Position numbers and translations under genes: made by a program
Source of the DNA: Candidatus Binatia bacterium
GTDB taxonomy: Bacteria > Desulfobacterota > Binatia > UBA9968 > JAJDTQ01
Length of the DNA: 61,328 nucleotides
Reading direction: 5' to 3'
Assembly: GCA_022824205.1 (NCBI GenBank)
Contig: JAJEAI010000046.1
Coordinates: 1 to 61,328, forward strand
Part shown: piece after piece, positions 34,829 to 43,215 of the stretch
Layout: every line of letters begins with the position of its first letter
How positions within the stretch are numbered: the stretch's first letter is position 1
Notes under the pieces: model-generated
Database searches by the model: none
The model's input: only the letters and a program-made list of their open reading frames with translations
What the model was told of the DNA's origin: nothing

Positions 34829-36367
34829 CTACTTGATCGTCATCTCCCAGGTACGGATCCTCTCGTCGGAACGAGGGTCCCACTCGATGTCGCTGGCGAA
34901 CCCGTAAATGTCCGCCAGGTTCCATAGCGGCACCCACGGGGAATCCTCTTTCAGGATACGGCCGATCTCGTGCAGGATCTTGGCGCGTTTCTCGGGATCG
35001 GCTTCCGCCATCTCCGCTTCGATGAGCTTGTCGAGCGCGGGGTTGCTGTAATCGATCCGTGGGCTGGCGCCGGTCTTGAAGTATTGCTCGACGTGCGTGT
35101 GGACGTCGATGACGCTGCCGCGGCCGATGTAGTAGAAGGGCATCTTGCCGCCGTTGACGCCGGACCTGCCCCAGAACACCACCCACTCCTGTGAGATGAG
35201 CTCGACGTTGAATCCGCCCTTCTTCATTTGGGCGGCGATGGCCTGGAGCACTTCGCTGTCCTTGGGGTAGCGGCCCTGCGAGTAGTACAGCTTCACCGAG
35301 ACGCCGTCCGGGTAGCCAGCCTTGGCCAGCAGTTCCCGGGACTTTGCCGGGTCGTAGGGATAGCGCTTGGCGTTGGGGTCGTGGCCGATGTACGTTTTCG
35401 CGCCGGCTCCCTCCACCACGAAACCGAGGTCGTCAAAGATGTTCTTGACGATGGAGTTGGCGTCCACCGAGTAGTTGGCCGCCTGCCGCACCAGCTTGTT
35501 GTCCCAGGGCTTGAACCCCGGGTTGATGGCCAGGAAGTAGATGCGCGATCCGGGAACGGACTTGATCGTGATCTTGGGGTTCTTCTCCAGGCGCGCCACC
35601 TCGTGGGGCGGCACGGCGTTGATGACGTCCACCTGCCCGGCCTCCAGGGCCGCCACCCGCGCCGCCTCCTCGGTCACCTTGCGCCATACCATCGTCTTGA
35701 CCTGCGGCTTGGGGGAGCCCCAATAGTCTTCGTTGCGTTCCATCACGAGGTCGCCGTCGCGCTTGAAGCTAACGAACTTGTAGGGTCCGGTGCCGATGGG
35801 GTGCTTGTCCACGTCCTTGCCGGCCTTCTCCGCGGCCGCCTTGCTCATGACGAAGCGGCTCTGAAGCTTGTCCAGGAACACGACATTGGGCGTGTCGGTC
35901 ACCAGAACGATGGTGTGGTCGTCCACCACGCGCATCTCCGTCAACTCTCGCAGTTGCCGGCGCTGCAGGCTCTTCTTGTCCGTCTTGATGCGGTTGAACG
36001 AAAACTCCACGTCGTGCGCGGTCAAGGGCGAGCCGTCGTGGAACTTGATGCCCTTCTTGAGCTTGAAGACCCACTCCTTGCCCTTGAACTCCCAGGACTC
36101 GGCGAGCTTCGGGACGTACTTGTTGAGCTTCTGGTCCACCTGCACGAGCGGCTCCATGATGTGTTCCCAGACGCCGTAGGCCGGGCTCAGGCTGTGGTTG
36201 TAGGGGTGGAGCGAATCGATACCGCCCGCGTGGTAGATCACCACCTTGTCCTTGGAGGCCGCCCAGGCGGAGCCGGCGGCGAGCACGCCGAGAAGGAGCG
36301 CCGCGCCCGCGACCACTGCCGCGATCCTCTGCCACGAACTTCCACGAATACCTGCATCGAATTTCAT
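34829..36367 (-). CDS. ABC transporter substrate-binding protein, family 5, Sec-type (paralogue 2)
   Basis: This 512-residue solute-binding protein starts at 36367; the longer open frame upstream covers the promoter and leader. MKFDAGIRGSSWQRIAAVVA begins a Sec signal that ends at SAWA-ASKD. Family marks are HAGGIDSLHPYNHS, KFHDGSPLTAHDVEFSFNRI and a C-terminal SDIEWDPRSDERI. It is very like the protein at 39656, and less so the one at 31115. A shared promoter and leader show that this copy and paralogue 3 arose by duplication of the whole unit. No ABC permease or ATPase is in the window. Confidence 0.9.
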   Translation of the reverse strand: MKFDAGIRGSSWQRIAAVVAGAALLLGVLAAGSAWAASKDKVVIYHAGGIDSLHPYNHSLSPAYGVWEHIMEPLVQVDQKLNKYVPKLAESWEFKGKEWVFKLKKGIKFHDGSPLTAHDVEFSFNRIKTDKKSLQRRQLRELTEMRVVDDHTIVLVTDTPNVVFLDKLQSRFVMSKAAAEKAGKDVDKHPIGTGPYKFVSFKRDGDLVMERNEDYWGSPKPQVKTMVWRKVTEEAARVAALEAGQVDVINAVPPHEVARLEKNPKITIKSVPGSRIYFLAINPGFKPWDNKLVRQAANYSVDANSIVKNIFDDLGFVVEGAGAKTYIGHDPNAKRYPYDPAKSRELLAKAGYPDGVSVKLYYSQGRYPKDSEVLQAIAAQMKKGGFNVELISQEWVVFWGRSGVNGGKMPFYYIGRGSVIDVHTHVEQYFKTGASPRIDYSNPALDKLIEAEMAEADPEKRAKILHEIGRILKEDSPWVPLWNLADIYGFASDIEWDPRSDERIRTWEMTIK

Positions 36368-36418
36368 TGAGCCTTCCCCCTTTCGGAATGCGGACGCCTC
36401 GCGGTCCGTATCCGGCGA

Positions 36419-36448
36419 TACATATGAAATAGTCGCGTAAGAAGTCAA
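36419..36448 (-). promoter_or_regulatory. sigma-70 type promoter of binding-protein gene (paralogue 2)
   Basis: On the minus strand a -35 box TTGACT (36443-36448) and a -10 box TATGTA (36419-36424) lie 18 bases apart. They are followed by a leader of about 45 bases with AAGGGGGAAGG before the ATG. The same arrangement occurs upstream of paralogue 3. Confidence 0.6.
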
Positions 36449-36538
36449 CCCTGAACGGGTTCTGCGCCGCCTCGGATCGTCATTCCCGCGGTAGCGGCCG
36501 GGTCAAATACCATCCGAGAGAGGCGCAACCCCTTGAAT

Positions 36539-36638
36539 CGTCATTCCCGCGAAAGCGGGAATCCAGGGGTGGTGGTGCGGCGGCCCCATTGCCCCAGGTC
36601 CCACCCCGCCTGGATTCCCGCTTTCGCGGGAATGACGT
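36539..36638. repeat. paired palindromic repeat, about 100 bp (copy B)
   Basis: Begins CGTCATTCCCGCGAAAGCGG and ends in the inverted arm CCCGCTTTCGCGGGAATGAC. It is alike in size and order to copy A at 23252, with the same inner boundaries GGAATCCAGG and CCTGGATTCC. A single arm fragment is found 40 bases to the left. Confidence 0.88.
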
Positions 36639-36746
36639 ATTGGAGGGCCGGAGGTCCGCCTCGATTGACGTTGCGCCGGCACGGCTATATTCATGGGACC
36701 TGCGCCGCGGAGGCCAGCGTGCCGAATTCGTCCCTGGAGGTTCTCG

Positions 36747-38390
36747 ATGGCGGGAAGTCGCTTGCCCTATCCCGATACGGTTTTCTTCAACGGCAAGGTG
36801 CGCACGTTCGCGGCCGGCGCGCCCGTGGCCGAGGCGGTGGCCTGTTCCGGCGGGCGCATCGTGGCCGTCGGCGCCTCCGACGAAGTGCGGCGGCTGGGCG
36901 GTGCCGGCACCCGGGAGGTGGACTTCAGGGGCCTGACCGTCATTCCGGGGCTGACCGACGCTCACGTGCACCTTGCGGACAAGGGGCTGGCGGACATGCA
37001 GTTGGTGGACGTGCGCGACTTCTACGGCCCGGTGAACAACATCGACACCGTCCTCACGCGCCTGTCGAAGAAGGCCGCGGAAACTCCCGCGGGCGACTGG
37101 GTGGTGGCGCAGGGAAGCCCGATGCAGGACTTCCGCATGAAGGACAAGCGCTTCCCGGACCGCGTCGACCTGGATGCCGCGGTCCCCGAGCATCCGACGT
37201 CCGTCTCCTTCGGCGCCCACGTCACCGTGGCCAATTCCAGGGGCCTGGGGCTTGCCGGCATCGACCGGGAAACGCCGGACCCGGCCGGAGGCGCCATCGA
37301 GCGGGACTCCAACACCGGAGAGCCCACCGGCATCCTGCACGAGCGCGCCCAGCACATCGTGACGCGCGTGATCCCGGAATTCGACGCCACCCGGCGCAAG
37401 CTGGGCATCGCCTTCGCCGTGCAACAGGCCCTCGAACGGGGCGTGACCACCATCCACGACATCGTCAAGGACCCGTCCGCGGTGCGCGCCTACCAGGAGC
37501 TAAGGGCGGAGGGGGGCCTGCACATGCGCTCGAGCCTCTTGCTGCGCGTCATCGAGTCCGACATGAGCACGGACAGCGTGCTGGAGACTGGCCTCCAGAC
37601 GGGCTTCGGCGACGAGTGGCTGCGGGTGGGCGGCGCGAAGATGAGCATCGACGGCGGCATCACCGGGCGGAACGCGCTGTTCTACGAACCCTACGTCGAC
37701 ACACCGGCCTACAGCGGGCTCATCCGCATCCAGCAGGACGAGCTGGACGAGACGGTGCTGCGCTGCCACAGCGCCGGTCTCCGCTGTTGCGTGCACGCCA
37801 TCGGCGACCGCGCCTTCGACATGTCGCTGGAGGCCTACGAGAAGGCGCTCGCCGCATTGCCGCGCGAAGACCACCGCCACCGCATCGAGCACATGGGCAA
37901 CTGGCTGATGTCGCCCGAACGCATCCAGCGCCTCGTGCGCCTGGATGTCATGGCCATTCCCAACATCTCCCTGGGCTACTTCGTCGGCGATTCCATACGC
38001 GCCGCCATCGGCGCCAAGCGCATGGAGCGGGCGTTCCCGCTCAAGACGCTGCTGGAGGCGGGCGTCATGATGGCCGGCGGCTCGGACGCGCCGGGGTACT
38101 GGCCGGTCGACCCGCTGCGCGACATCGGCGCCTACGTGTCGCGCCGCATGCTGTGGGGCGAAACCCTGGTGCCGGAGGAAGCGCTGAGCGTGCGGCAAGC
38201 CTTCGAACTGCACACCACCCATGCCGCCTTCGCCGGTTTCGAGGAGGACCTCAAGGGCACCCTGGAGCCGGGCAAGCTCGCCGACATGGCGGTGCTGGCG
38301 GAGGACCCCTTCGAGGTGCCGGGGGAGCGCATCAAGGACATCAAGGTGGAGATGACGGTGGTGGGCGGCGAGATCAAGTTCCAGGCCTGA
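36747..38390 (+). CDS. YtcJ-type amidohydrolase (amidohydrolase family 3)
   Basis: The 547-residue product is a metal-dependent amidohydrolase. H73 and H75 in GLTDAHVHLADKG are the first metal ligands; CVHAIGDRAF and HRIEHMGNW carry later histidines, and GGSDAPGYWPVDPL holds the aspartate. The order fits the YtcJ/LAF3 branch, which has few known substrates (formamides, long-chain amides). The start at 36747 has GGAGG eight bases upstream and begins at the usual beta strand. The gene is divergent from a binding protein. Hsp20 genes follow on the same strand after a 200-base gap with its own promoter. Confidence 0.87.
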   Translation: MAGSRLPYPDTVFFNGKVRTFAAGAPVAEAVACSGGRIVAVGASDEVRRLGGAGTREVDFRGLTVIPGLTDAHVHLADKGLADMQLVDVRDFYGPVNNIDTVLTRLSKKAAETPAGDWVVAQGSPMQDFRMKDKRFPDRVDLDAAVPEHPTSVSFGAHVTVANSRGLGLAGIDRETPDPAGGAIERDSNTGEPTGILHERAQHIVTRVIPEFDATRRKLGIAFAVQQALERGVTTIHDIVKDPSAVRAYQELRAEGGLHMRSSLLLRVIESDMSTDSVLETGLQTGFGDEWLRVGGAKMSIDGGITGRNALFYEPYVDTPAYSGLIRIQQDELDETVLRCHSAGLRCCVHAIGDRAFDMSLEAYEKALAALPREDHRHRIEHMGNWLMSPERIQRLVRLDVMAIPNISLGYFVGDSIRAAIGAKRMERAFPLKTLLEAGVMMAGGSDAPGYWPVDPLRDIGAYVSRRMLWGETLVPEEALSVRQAFELHTTHAAFAGFEEDLKGTLEPGKLADMAVLAEDPFEVPGERIKDIKVEMTVVGGEIKFQA

Positions 38391-38531
38391 AGTTCCAGCC
38401 TCGTATCTGAAATACCGGACCTGAGAAATTTCAACGGTGGCGCCGGGGCCGGCGAACATTCGTATTCCCGTATTCGCGGGGCCCTCGTTCTCGCGGAACC
38501 GTTTCTTCGTGGGACGGTCTCCGGACACCCA

Positions 38532-38559
38532 TTGACATGCGAAAATTCGTGCTTATCTT
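38532..38559 (+). promoter_or_regulatory. sigma-70 type promoter of the Hsp20 pair
   Basis: TTGACA (38532-38537) and TATCTT (38554-38559) are 16 bases apart. GGGAGGA lies before the first Hsp20 ATG. I found neither a CIRCE operator nor a heat-shock sigma-32 box, so heat control by those means is not supported. Confidence 0.55.
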
Positions 38560-38591
38560 CGGGTCAACTTCGGTGAAGGGAGGACTCGCAG

Positions 38592-39047
38592 ATGGCTTAT
38601 TGGGGCACGTTGAATGGAATGGACGCGCTTCGTCGCGAGATCGACCGCGCGTTCGAGGACTTCGGCCTGAGAACCTCGCCGTTCCGTACCGCGTTCCTGC
38701 CGGGAAGGACAGGGCGGCGCTATCCACTGGTCAACGTCTACGAAGACAAGGACGCGTTGTATGCGGAAGCGTTGACGCCCGGCGTGAATCCCGAGTCGCT
38801 CAACGTGTCGGTGGTGCGCAACACGCTGACGGTTTCGGGGGAGAAGCAGGCCACGGTCAACGGGGTCAAGGCGGAGGCGTTCCACCGCAACGAGCGTGGC
38901 GCGGGCCAGTTCACGCGTACGGTGGAGTTGCCGCTGGAGGTGGATCCGTCCGGGGTGGTGGCGAATTACAACGACGGCATCCTGCGCATCACACTGCCCA
39001 AGGCTGAGGAGGCCAAGCCGCAACAGATTTCCGTGAACGTCGCATAG
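38592..39047 (+). CDS. small heat shock protein Hsp20 (first copy)
   Basis: The 151-residue product is an alpha-crystallin domain chaperone that holds unfolding proteins in solution. It has PLVNVYEDKDALYAEALTPG, the central LNVSVVRNTLTVSGEK strands, a FTRTVELPLEVD stretch, and GILRITLPKAE near the end. The C-terminal I-x-I/V motif is ISVNV. It lies 71 bases before a second Hsp20 gene and shares its direction, so they form a pair. Confidence 0.93.
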   Translation: MAYWGTLNGMDALRREIDRAFEDFGLRTSPFRTAFLPGRTGRRYPLVNVYEDKDALYAEALTPGVNPESLNVSVVRNTLTVSGEKQATVNGVKAEAFHRNERGAGQFTRTVELPLEVDPSGVVANYNDGILRITLPKAEEAKPQQISVNVA

Positions 39048-39118
39048 GCGCGTTGGACAACGGGAAGAACGGTGGCAGGCAAGCTTTGGAAACGAGAACG
39101 ATTCAGGAGGAGAGGACA

Positions 39119-39511
39119 ATGGCCGAAGACATGGTTGCCACGAGCAATGACGTGCAGGTGAGCAAGGAAGGGACGCGCGCCCACGAGCGCTACGTGGTTC
39201 CTCCGGTAGACATTTACGAAACGGAACACGGATTGGCGGTGCTGGCCGACCTTCCGGGAGTGGCCAAGCAGGATCTCAACATCCGCGTCGAGGACAGTGT
39301 CCTGACCATCCAGGGCAAGACGACGCAAGAGGCCCCTGGAACGATGCGGCATCGGGAATACGAACTGGTGAACTATTTCCGGCAGTTCGAGCTGAGTGAG
39401 AAGGTCGATCAGGGGCGCATCGGCGCCACCCTGAGGCACGGAGTGCTGACCCTCGATCTCCCGACCGCGGAGGAGGCGAAACCTCGGCTGATCCAGGTCA
39501 ACGTCGGCTGA
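39119..39511 (+). CDS. small heat shock protein Hsp20 (second copy)
   Basis: The 130-residue product has an alpha-crystallin domain: PPVDIYETEHGLAVLADLPG, ILTIQGK-type strands (SVLTIQGKTT), FRQFELSEKVDQ and GVLTLDLPTAEE. The tail ends in IQVNVG. The ATG at 39119 is preferred over one 22 codons upstream because AGGAGGAGAGG precedes it and the upstream codons fall in a non-conserved gap. It differs from the first copy in most positions, so the pair is old. Confidence 0.93.
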   Translation: MAEDMVATSNDVQVSKEGTRAHERYVVPPVDIYETEHGLAVLADLPGVAKQDLNIRVEDSVLTIQGKTTQEAPGTMRHREYELVNYFRQFELSEKVDQGRIGATLRHGVLTLDLPTAEEAKPRLIQVNVG

Positions 39512-39540
39512 GCCGGCCACGTTCGTTCGAAACGCGCCAT

Positions 39541-39573
39541 CCGGTGAGCGACGCGGCGTGCGCCGCTCACCGG
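39541..39573 (+). terminator. hairpin terminator after Hsp20 pair
   Basis: CCGGTGAGCG and CGCTCACCGG form a perfect ten-base stem with a 13-base loop, 29 bases past the stop. A loose T-rich run (TTTAGTTCCCTTTT) follows from 39583. It lies between convergent genes and may serve both. Confidence 0.6.
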
Positions 39574-39655
39574 CCTCCGAACGTTTAGTTCCCTTTTCGT
39601 TTTCGCCGTTCGTTCTACGTTCCGGCGTGGTCCGGGCTGACTCAAGGGGATACGG

Positions 39656-41197
39656 TCACTCCTTGATCCGCATCTCCCAGGCGCGGATTCTCTCGTCGGA
39701 ACGAGGTTTCCACTCGATGTTGCTGGCGGCGCCGTAGATGTCGGCCAGAACCCACAACGGCACCCAGGGCGAGTCCTCTTTCAGGATATGGCCCAACTGG
39801 TGCAGCAACTTGAGACGCTTCTCGGGGTCGGCCTCCGCCTGTTCCAGTGCCATGATCCTGTCGAACTCGGGATTGCTGTAGTTGATACGGGCGCTGGCGC
39901 CGGTCTTGAAGTACTGCTCCAGGTGGGTGTGCGCGTCGACCACGCTGCCCCGGCTGACGTGGTAGAAGGGCAGCTTGCCGCCGTTGACCCCGGACTTGCC
40001 CCAGAACACCACCCATTCCTGGGTGATCAGCTCGATGTTGAAACCGCCCTTCTTCATCTGGGCCGCGACGGCCTGCACCACCTCGGTGTCCTTGGGATAC
40101 CGTCCCGCCGAGTAGTACATCTTTACGTTGACGCCGTCCGGGTATCCCGCCTTGGCCAGAAGTTCGCGAGACTTCTTCGGGTCGTAGGAGTAACGCTTGG
40201 CGTTGGGGTCGTAGCCGATGTGTTGCTTCCCGGCGGCGCCTTCCACCACGAAACCGAGGCCGTCGAAGATGTTCTTCACGATGGGGTAGGCGTCCACCGC
40301 ATAGTTGGCCGCCTGCCGCACGAGCTTGTTGTCCCAGGGCTTGAACTCCGGGTTGAGGGCCAGGAAGTAGATGCGTCCCCCGGGCACGGTCTTGATGTTG
40401 ATCCTCGGGTTCCTCTTCAGGCGCTCCACGTCGTGAGCGGGCACCGCGTTGACCACGTCCGCCTGTCCGGCCTCCAGGGCCGCGACCCGGGCCGCCTCCT
40501 CGGTGACCTTCCGCCACACCAAGGTCTTGATCTGCGGCTTCGGGGAGCCCCAGTAGGCATCGTTGCGCTCCAGGACCAGGTCGCCGTCGCGCTTGAAGCT
40601 CTTGAACTTGTAAGGTCCGGTGCCGATGGGATGCTTGTCCACGTCCTTGCCGTACTTCGCCGCGGCAGCCTTGCTCATGACGAAGCGCGTCTTGAGCTTG
40701 TCGAGGAACACGACGTTGCGCGTGTCCGTCACCAGGACGATGGTGTGGTCGTCCACGACCTTCATCTCCACCAGCTCTCTCAGTTGCCGCCGCTGCAGGC
40801 TGTTCTTGTCCGTCTTGATGCGGTTGAACGAAAACTCGACGTCGTGGGCCGTCAGCGGCGTGCCGTCGTGAAACTTGATGCCCTTGCGCAGCTTGAACGT
40901 CCACTCCTTGCCCTTCAACTCCCAGGACTCGGCCAGCTTGGGCACGTATGCCCCAGCCGCCTCGTCCACCTGCACCAGCGGCTCCATGATGTGCTCCCAG
41001 ATGGAGTAGGCCGGGCCCAGGCTGTGGTTGTAGGGGTGGAGGGAATCGATGCTGCCTGCATGGTAGACCACCACCCGGTCCTTGGAGGCGGCCCAGGCGG
41101 AGCCGGCGACGAGCAAGCCCAGTAGGAGCGCCGCGCCGGCGACCAGTGCCCCCGTCCGCTTCCAGGATATTCCACCAGTACGTGTGTCGGATTTCAT
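39656..41197 (-). CDS. ABC transporter substrate-binding protein, family 5, Sec-type (paralogue 3)
   Basis: The 513-residue protein has a Sec signal MKSDTRTGGISWKRTGALVA through SAWA-ASKD. Its mature part closely follows paralogue 2: HAGSIDSLHPYNHS, KFHDGTPLTAHDVEFSFNRI, and a C-terminal SNIEWKPRSDERI. The start at 41197 sits at the same place in the shared leader as that of paralogue 2; a longer open frame upstream covers the promoter. No transport partner genes are near. Divergence is mostly in scattered surface positions, which fits a change of ligand or simple gene dosage. Confidence 0.9.
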   Translation of the reverse strand: MKSDTRTGGISWKRTGALVAGAALLLGLLVAGSAWAASKDRVVVYHAGSIDSLHPYNHSLGPAYSIWEHIMEPLVQVDEAAGAYVPKLAESWELKGKEWTFKLRKGIKFHDGTPLTAHDVEFSFNRIKTDKNSLQRRQLRELVEMKVVDDHTIVLVTDTRNVVFLDKLKTRFVMSKAAAAKYGKDVDKHPIGTGPYKFKSFKRDGDLVLERNDAYWGSPKPQIKTLVWRKVTEEAARVAALEAGQADVVNAVPAHDVERLKRNPRINIKTVPGGRIYFLALNPEFKPWDNKLVRQAANYAVDAYPIVKNIFDGLGFVVEGAAGKQHIGYDPNAKRYSYDPKKSRELLAKAGYPDGVNVKMYYSAGRYPKDTEVVQAVAAQMKKGGFNIELITQEWVVFWGKSGVNGGKLPFYHVSRGSVVDAHTHLEQYFKTGASARINYSNPEFDRIMALEQAEADPEKRLKLLHQLGHILKEDSPWVPLWVLADIYGAASNIEWKPRSDERIRAWEMRIKE

Positions 41198-41247
41198 TGA
41201 GCCGTCCCCCTTTCGGAATGCGGAGCCTTTGCGGTCCGTATCGCGCG

Positions 41248-41277
41248 AAAATATGAAATTGGCGTGTCGAAAGTCAA
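41248..41277 (-). promoter_or_regulatory. sigma-70 type promoter of binding-protein gene (paralogue 3)
   Basis: Minus-strand boxes TTGACT (41272-41277) and TATTTT (41248-41253) are 18 bases apart. The leader and boxes match those of paralogue 2 in order and spacing, over about 90 bases. Confidence 0.6.
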
Positions 41278-41353
41278 GCCTGAATGGGCAAGGTGCGCGC
41301 TTGGCGCCTTGGGCGCCCCCGTCCCCGTGTGTCCATGGCCCGTTCCACAACCG

Positions 41354-43138
41354 TCATGGCTCATTCCACAACCGCTTCGCACGGGCCTTCGCCACTCTGG
41401 CTGCATCGAGCGAGGGGTCCAGGGCAAGTGCCCGGTCCAGGCTTTCGATACCCTCTTCGTAGTTCGCCAATGCCACCAGGACGATCCCCAGGTTCGCGTG
41501 CAGCGTCGCCTTCTCCGGCGCGCTTCGTATCCCCAACCGGTACGCCCGTGCCGCTTCCTCGAGTCTTCCCAGCTCCGCGTTCGCCCGTCCGATGGCCGGG
41601 TACAGCGCTTGCCCCAGTTCCGGGGCTTGATGCGTCGCCTCTTCCAGCCACCGCAGGGCGTTCTCGTTCTCTCCCAGCTCCATCAGCGCCAGCCCGAGGC
41701 CGCCCTTCGCGCGTGGGTATTCCGGCGCCACCTCAAGCGCTCTCTCGTACGCGTCCCTTGCTTCGGAGTAGCGACCGAGCTTTCGAAACCCTTCTCCGGC
41801 CTGGTGGAGGTGTCGCGGGTCGTTGCGTTGCACCCTTGCCGCCTCCAGGTGCACCGCTACGCTCTCCTCGAGCCTTCCTGCCTCGCTCAGCGCCCGTCCC
41901 AGGTTGAATCGCGCTTCGAACGCTTGCGGGTTACGCTCGAGCACGTGCGTGAAGAACGTCACCTGATCCTCGTACACCAGGGTCTTTTGCCACGTGAGCG
42001 CGCCCAGGGCTGCGAGCACGGCCATGGCGCATGCCGGTCCTGCACTCGCCGTTGTCCACCGCCCCCGGGGCCACGACAGGCGGTGCCGAATGCTCGTCGC
42101 TGCGCCCGCCGCCAGGGCGATGAGCCCGAGGCTCGCCATGTATTGAAAGCGGTCCGCCACGGCCGAGAACCTCAGGTAGCCGAAGTCCACCAAGCCCAGG
42201 GTGGGGCTCAATGTGAGGGCGAAGAACAGGATCGCCGCCACCGGCCCGCGTCCCCACCACCGCCGTCCGGCCCAGCTCATGAGGATGACCGCCACCACGC
42301 CTGCAAGCAGCGCCCAGCCGACCGGATCCGATCCCTCCCATCTCCCCCGCGCGTAGACCGGCGCGAGGCCCGCCGGCCAAGCCAGCTTCATCGCGTAGAA
42401 CCAGAGCGATCCCGCCGCGTTGATGATCCGCTCGGTCATGCTCCACCCGAATGACACCGTTTCCATCGATCGGTAATACAGGTAGTCCGCCGTCGCGACT
42501 CCTGCCCCGATCCCGCAAAGGACCACCACCCTTTGCGCCTCGTGCAGCGTCACCCGTCCCCTTTGCCACCATGCCCAGAGCACGATCATCACGGGGAACG
42601 TGACGGCGATCGACTTCGAGAGCATTGCCGCCAGGTACAGCCCCGCGCACCCGATCCAGGTCCTCGTCCGGGGCCGTGCCTCGAACCTGAGCCACAACTG
42701 GAAGGCGCCGAGTGCGAATGCGGCGGCCAGCAGGTCCTTTCGTCCCATGATCCAGGCCACCGCCTCCGCGTGCACCGGGTGCACCGCGAAGAGCGCCCCC
42801 GCCAGCCACGCTCCGCGCATCGCTCCGCGCGCAAGGCTCTGCCATGCGAGCCAGGTCACCAGCGCGTGCAGCGCCACGTTCGCCGCGTGGTAGCCGAACG
42901 GTTCGAGTCCCCAGAGCTTGTGCTCGATCCAGAACGACGTGTAGAGGATGGGCCAGTAGTGCCCCTCGCGCTCAATCTTGCCCGACGCGAGCCAGATGTC
43001 CACGATTCCGCCCGGGGCGTGGATCACTGCCTCGCGCATGATCACGACGTCGTCCCATACGAACCCCCCGGCAAGCGCGGGCAGGTATGCCCCGATGGCA
43101 AGGGCGACGAGGGAGAGTCCCGCCCATCGCCCTGGCAT
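41354..43138 (-). CDS. TMTC-like membrane protein with C-terminal TPR repeats
   Basis: The protein (594 residues from the ATG at 43138; longer starts up to 43327 are open) has about ten hydrophobic segments followed by TPR repeats in the last 200 residues. Marks are GGFVWDDVVI, HYWPILYTSFWIEHKLWG, PFGYHAANVALHAL and FSAVADRFQYMASLG, as in the TMTC/DUF1736 family of putative glycosyltransferases of the GT-C type. The DD after GGFVW is the usual acidic pair. TPR units read as ALELAPEYPRAKGGLGLALMELG-like blocks. It may transfer sugar to exported proteins. The next gene upstream encodes a large exported barrel-like protein, a possible target. Confidence 0.75.
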   Translation of the reverse strand: MPGRWAGLSLVALAIGAYLPALAGGFVWDDVVIMREAVIHAPGGIVDIWLASGKIEREGHYWPILYTSFWIEHKLWGLEPFGYHAANVALHALVTWLAWQSLARGAMRGAWLAGALFAVHPVHAEAVAWIMGRKDLLAAAFALGAFQLWLRFEARPRTRTWIGCAGLYLAAMLSKSIAVTFPVMIVLWAWWQRGRVTLHEAQRVVVLCGIGAGVATADYLYYRSMETVSFGWSMTERIINAAGSLWFYAMKLAWPAGLAPVYARGRWEGSDPVGWALLAGVVAVILMSWAGRRWWGRGPVAAILFFALTLSPTLGLVDFGYLRFSAVADRFQYMASLGLIALAAGAATSIRHRLSWPRGRWTTASAGPACAMAVLAALGALTWQKTLVYEDQVTFFTHVLERNPQAFEARFNLGRALSEAGRLEESVAVHLEAARVQRNDPRHLHQAGEGFRKLGRYSEARDAYERALEVAPEYPRAKGGLGLALMELGENENALRWLEEATHQAPELGQALYPAIGRANAELGRLEEAARAYRLGIRSAPEKATLHANLGIVLVALANYEEGIESLDRALALDPSLDAARVAKARAKRLWNEP

Positions 43139-43215
43139 CCCGTCCACCGCGTTCGCCCCGCCGGCCCGGGCATTCGGGCTCGATGGTCGCGCGTCGCTTG
43201 TCGGATCTGCTTCCG

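Larger units (their letters stand above)
36368..36746. other. 379-base divergent region with promoter and repeats
   Basis: The gap holds the binding-protein promoter near 36419-36448, a repeat fragment at 36479-36496, and the full palindromic element at 36539-36638. The amidohydrolase promoter should lie between the repeat and 36747, but I cannot place it. Confidence 0.6.
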
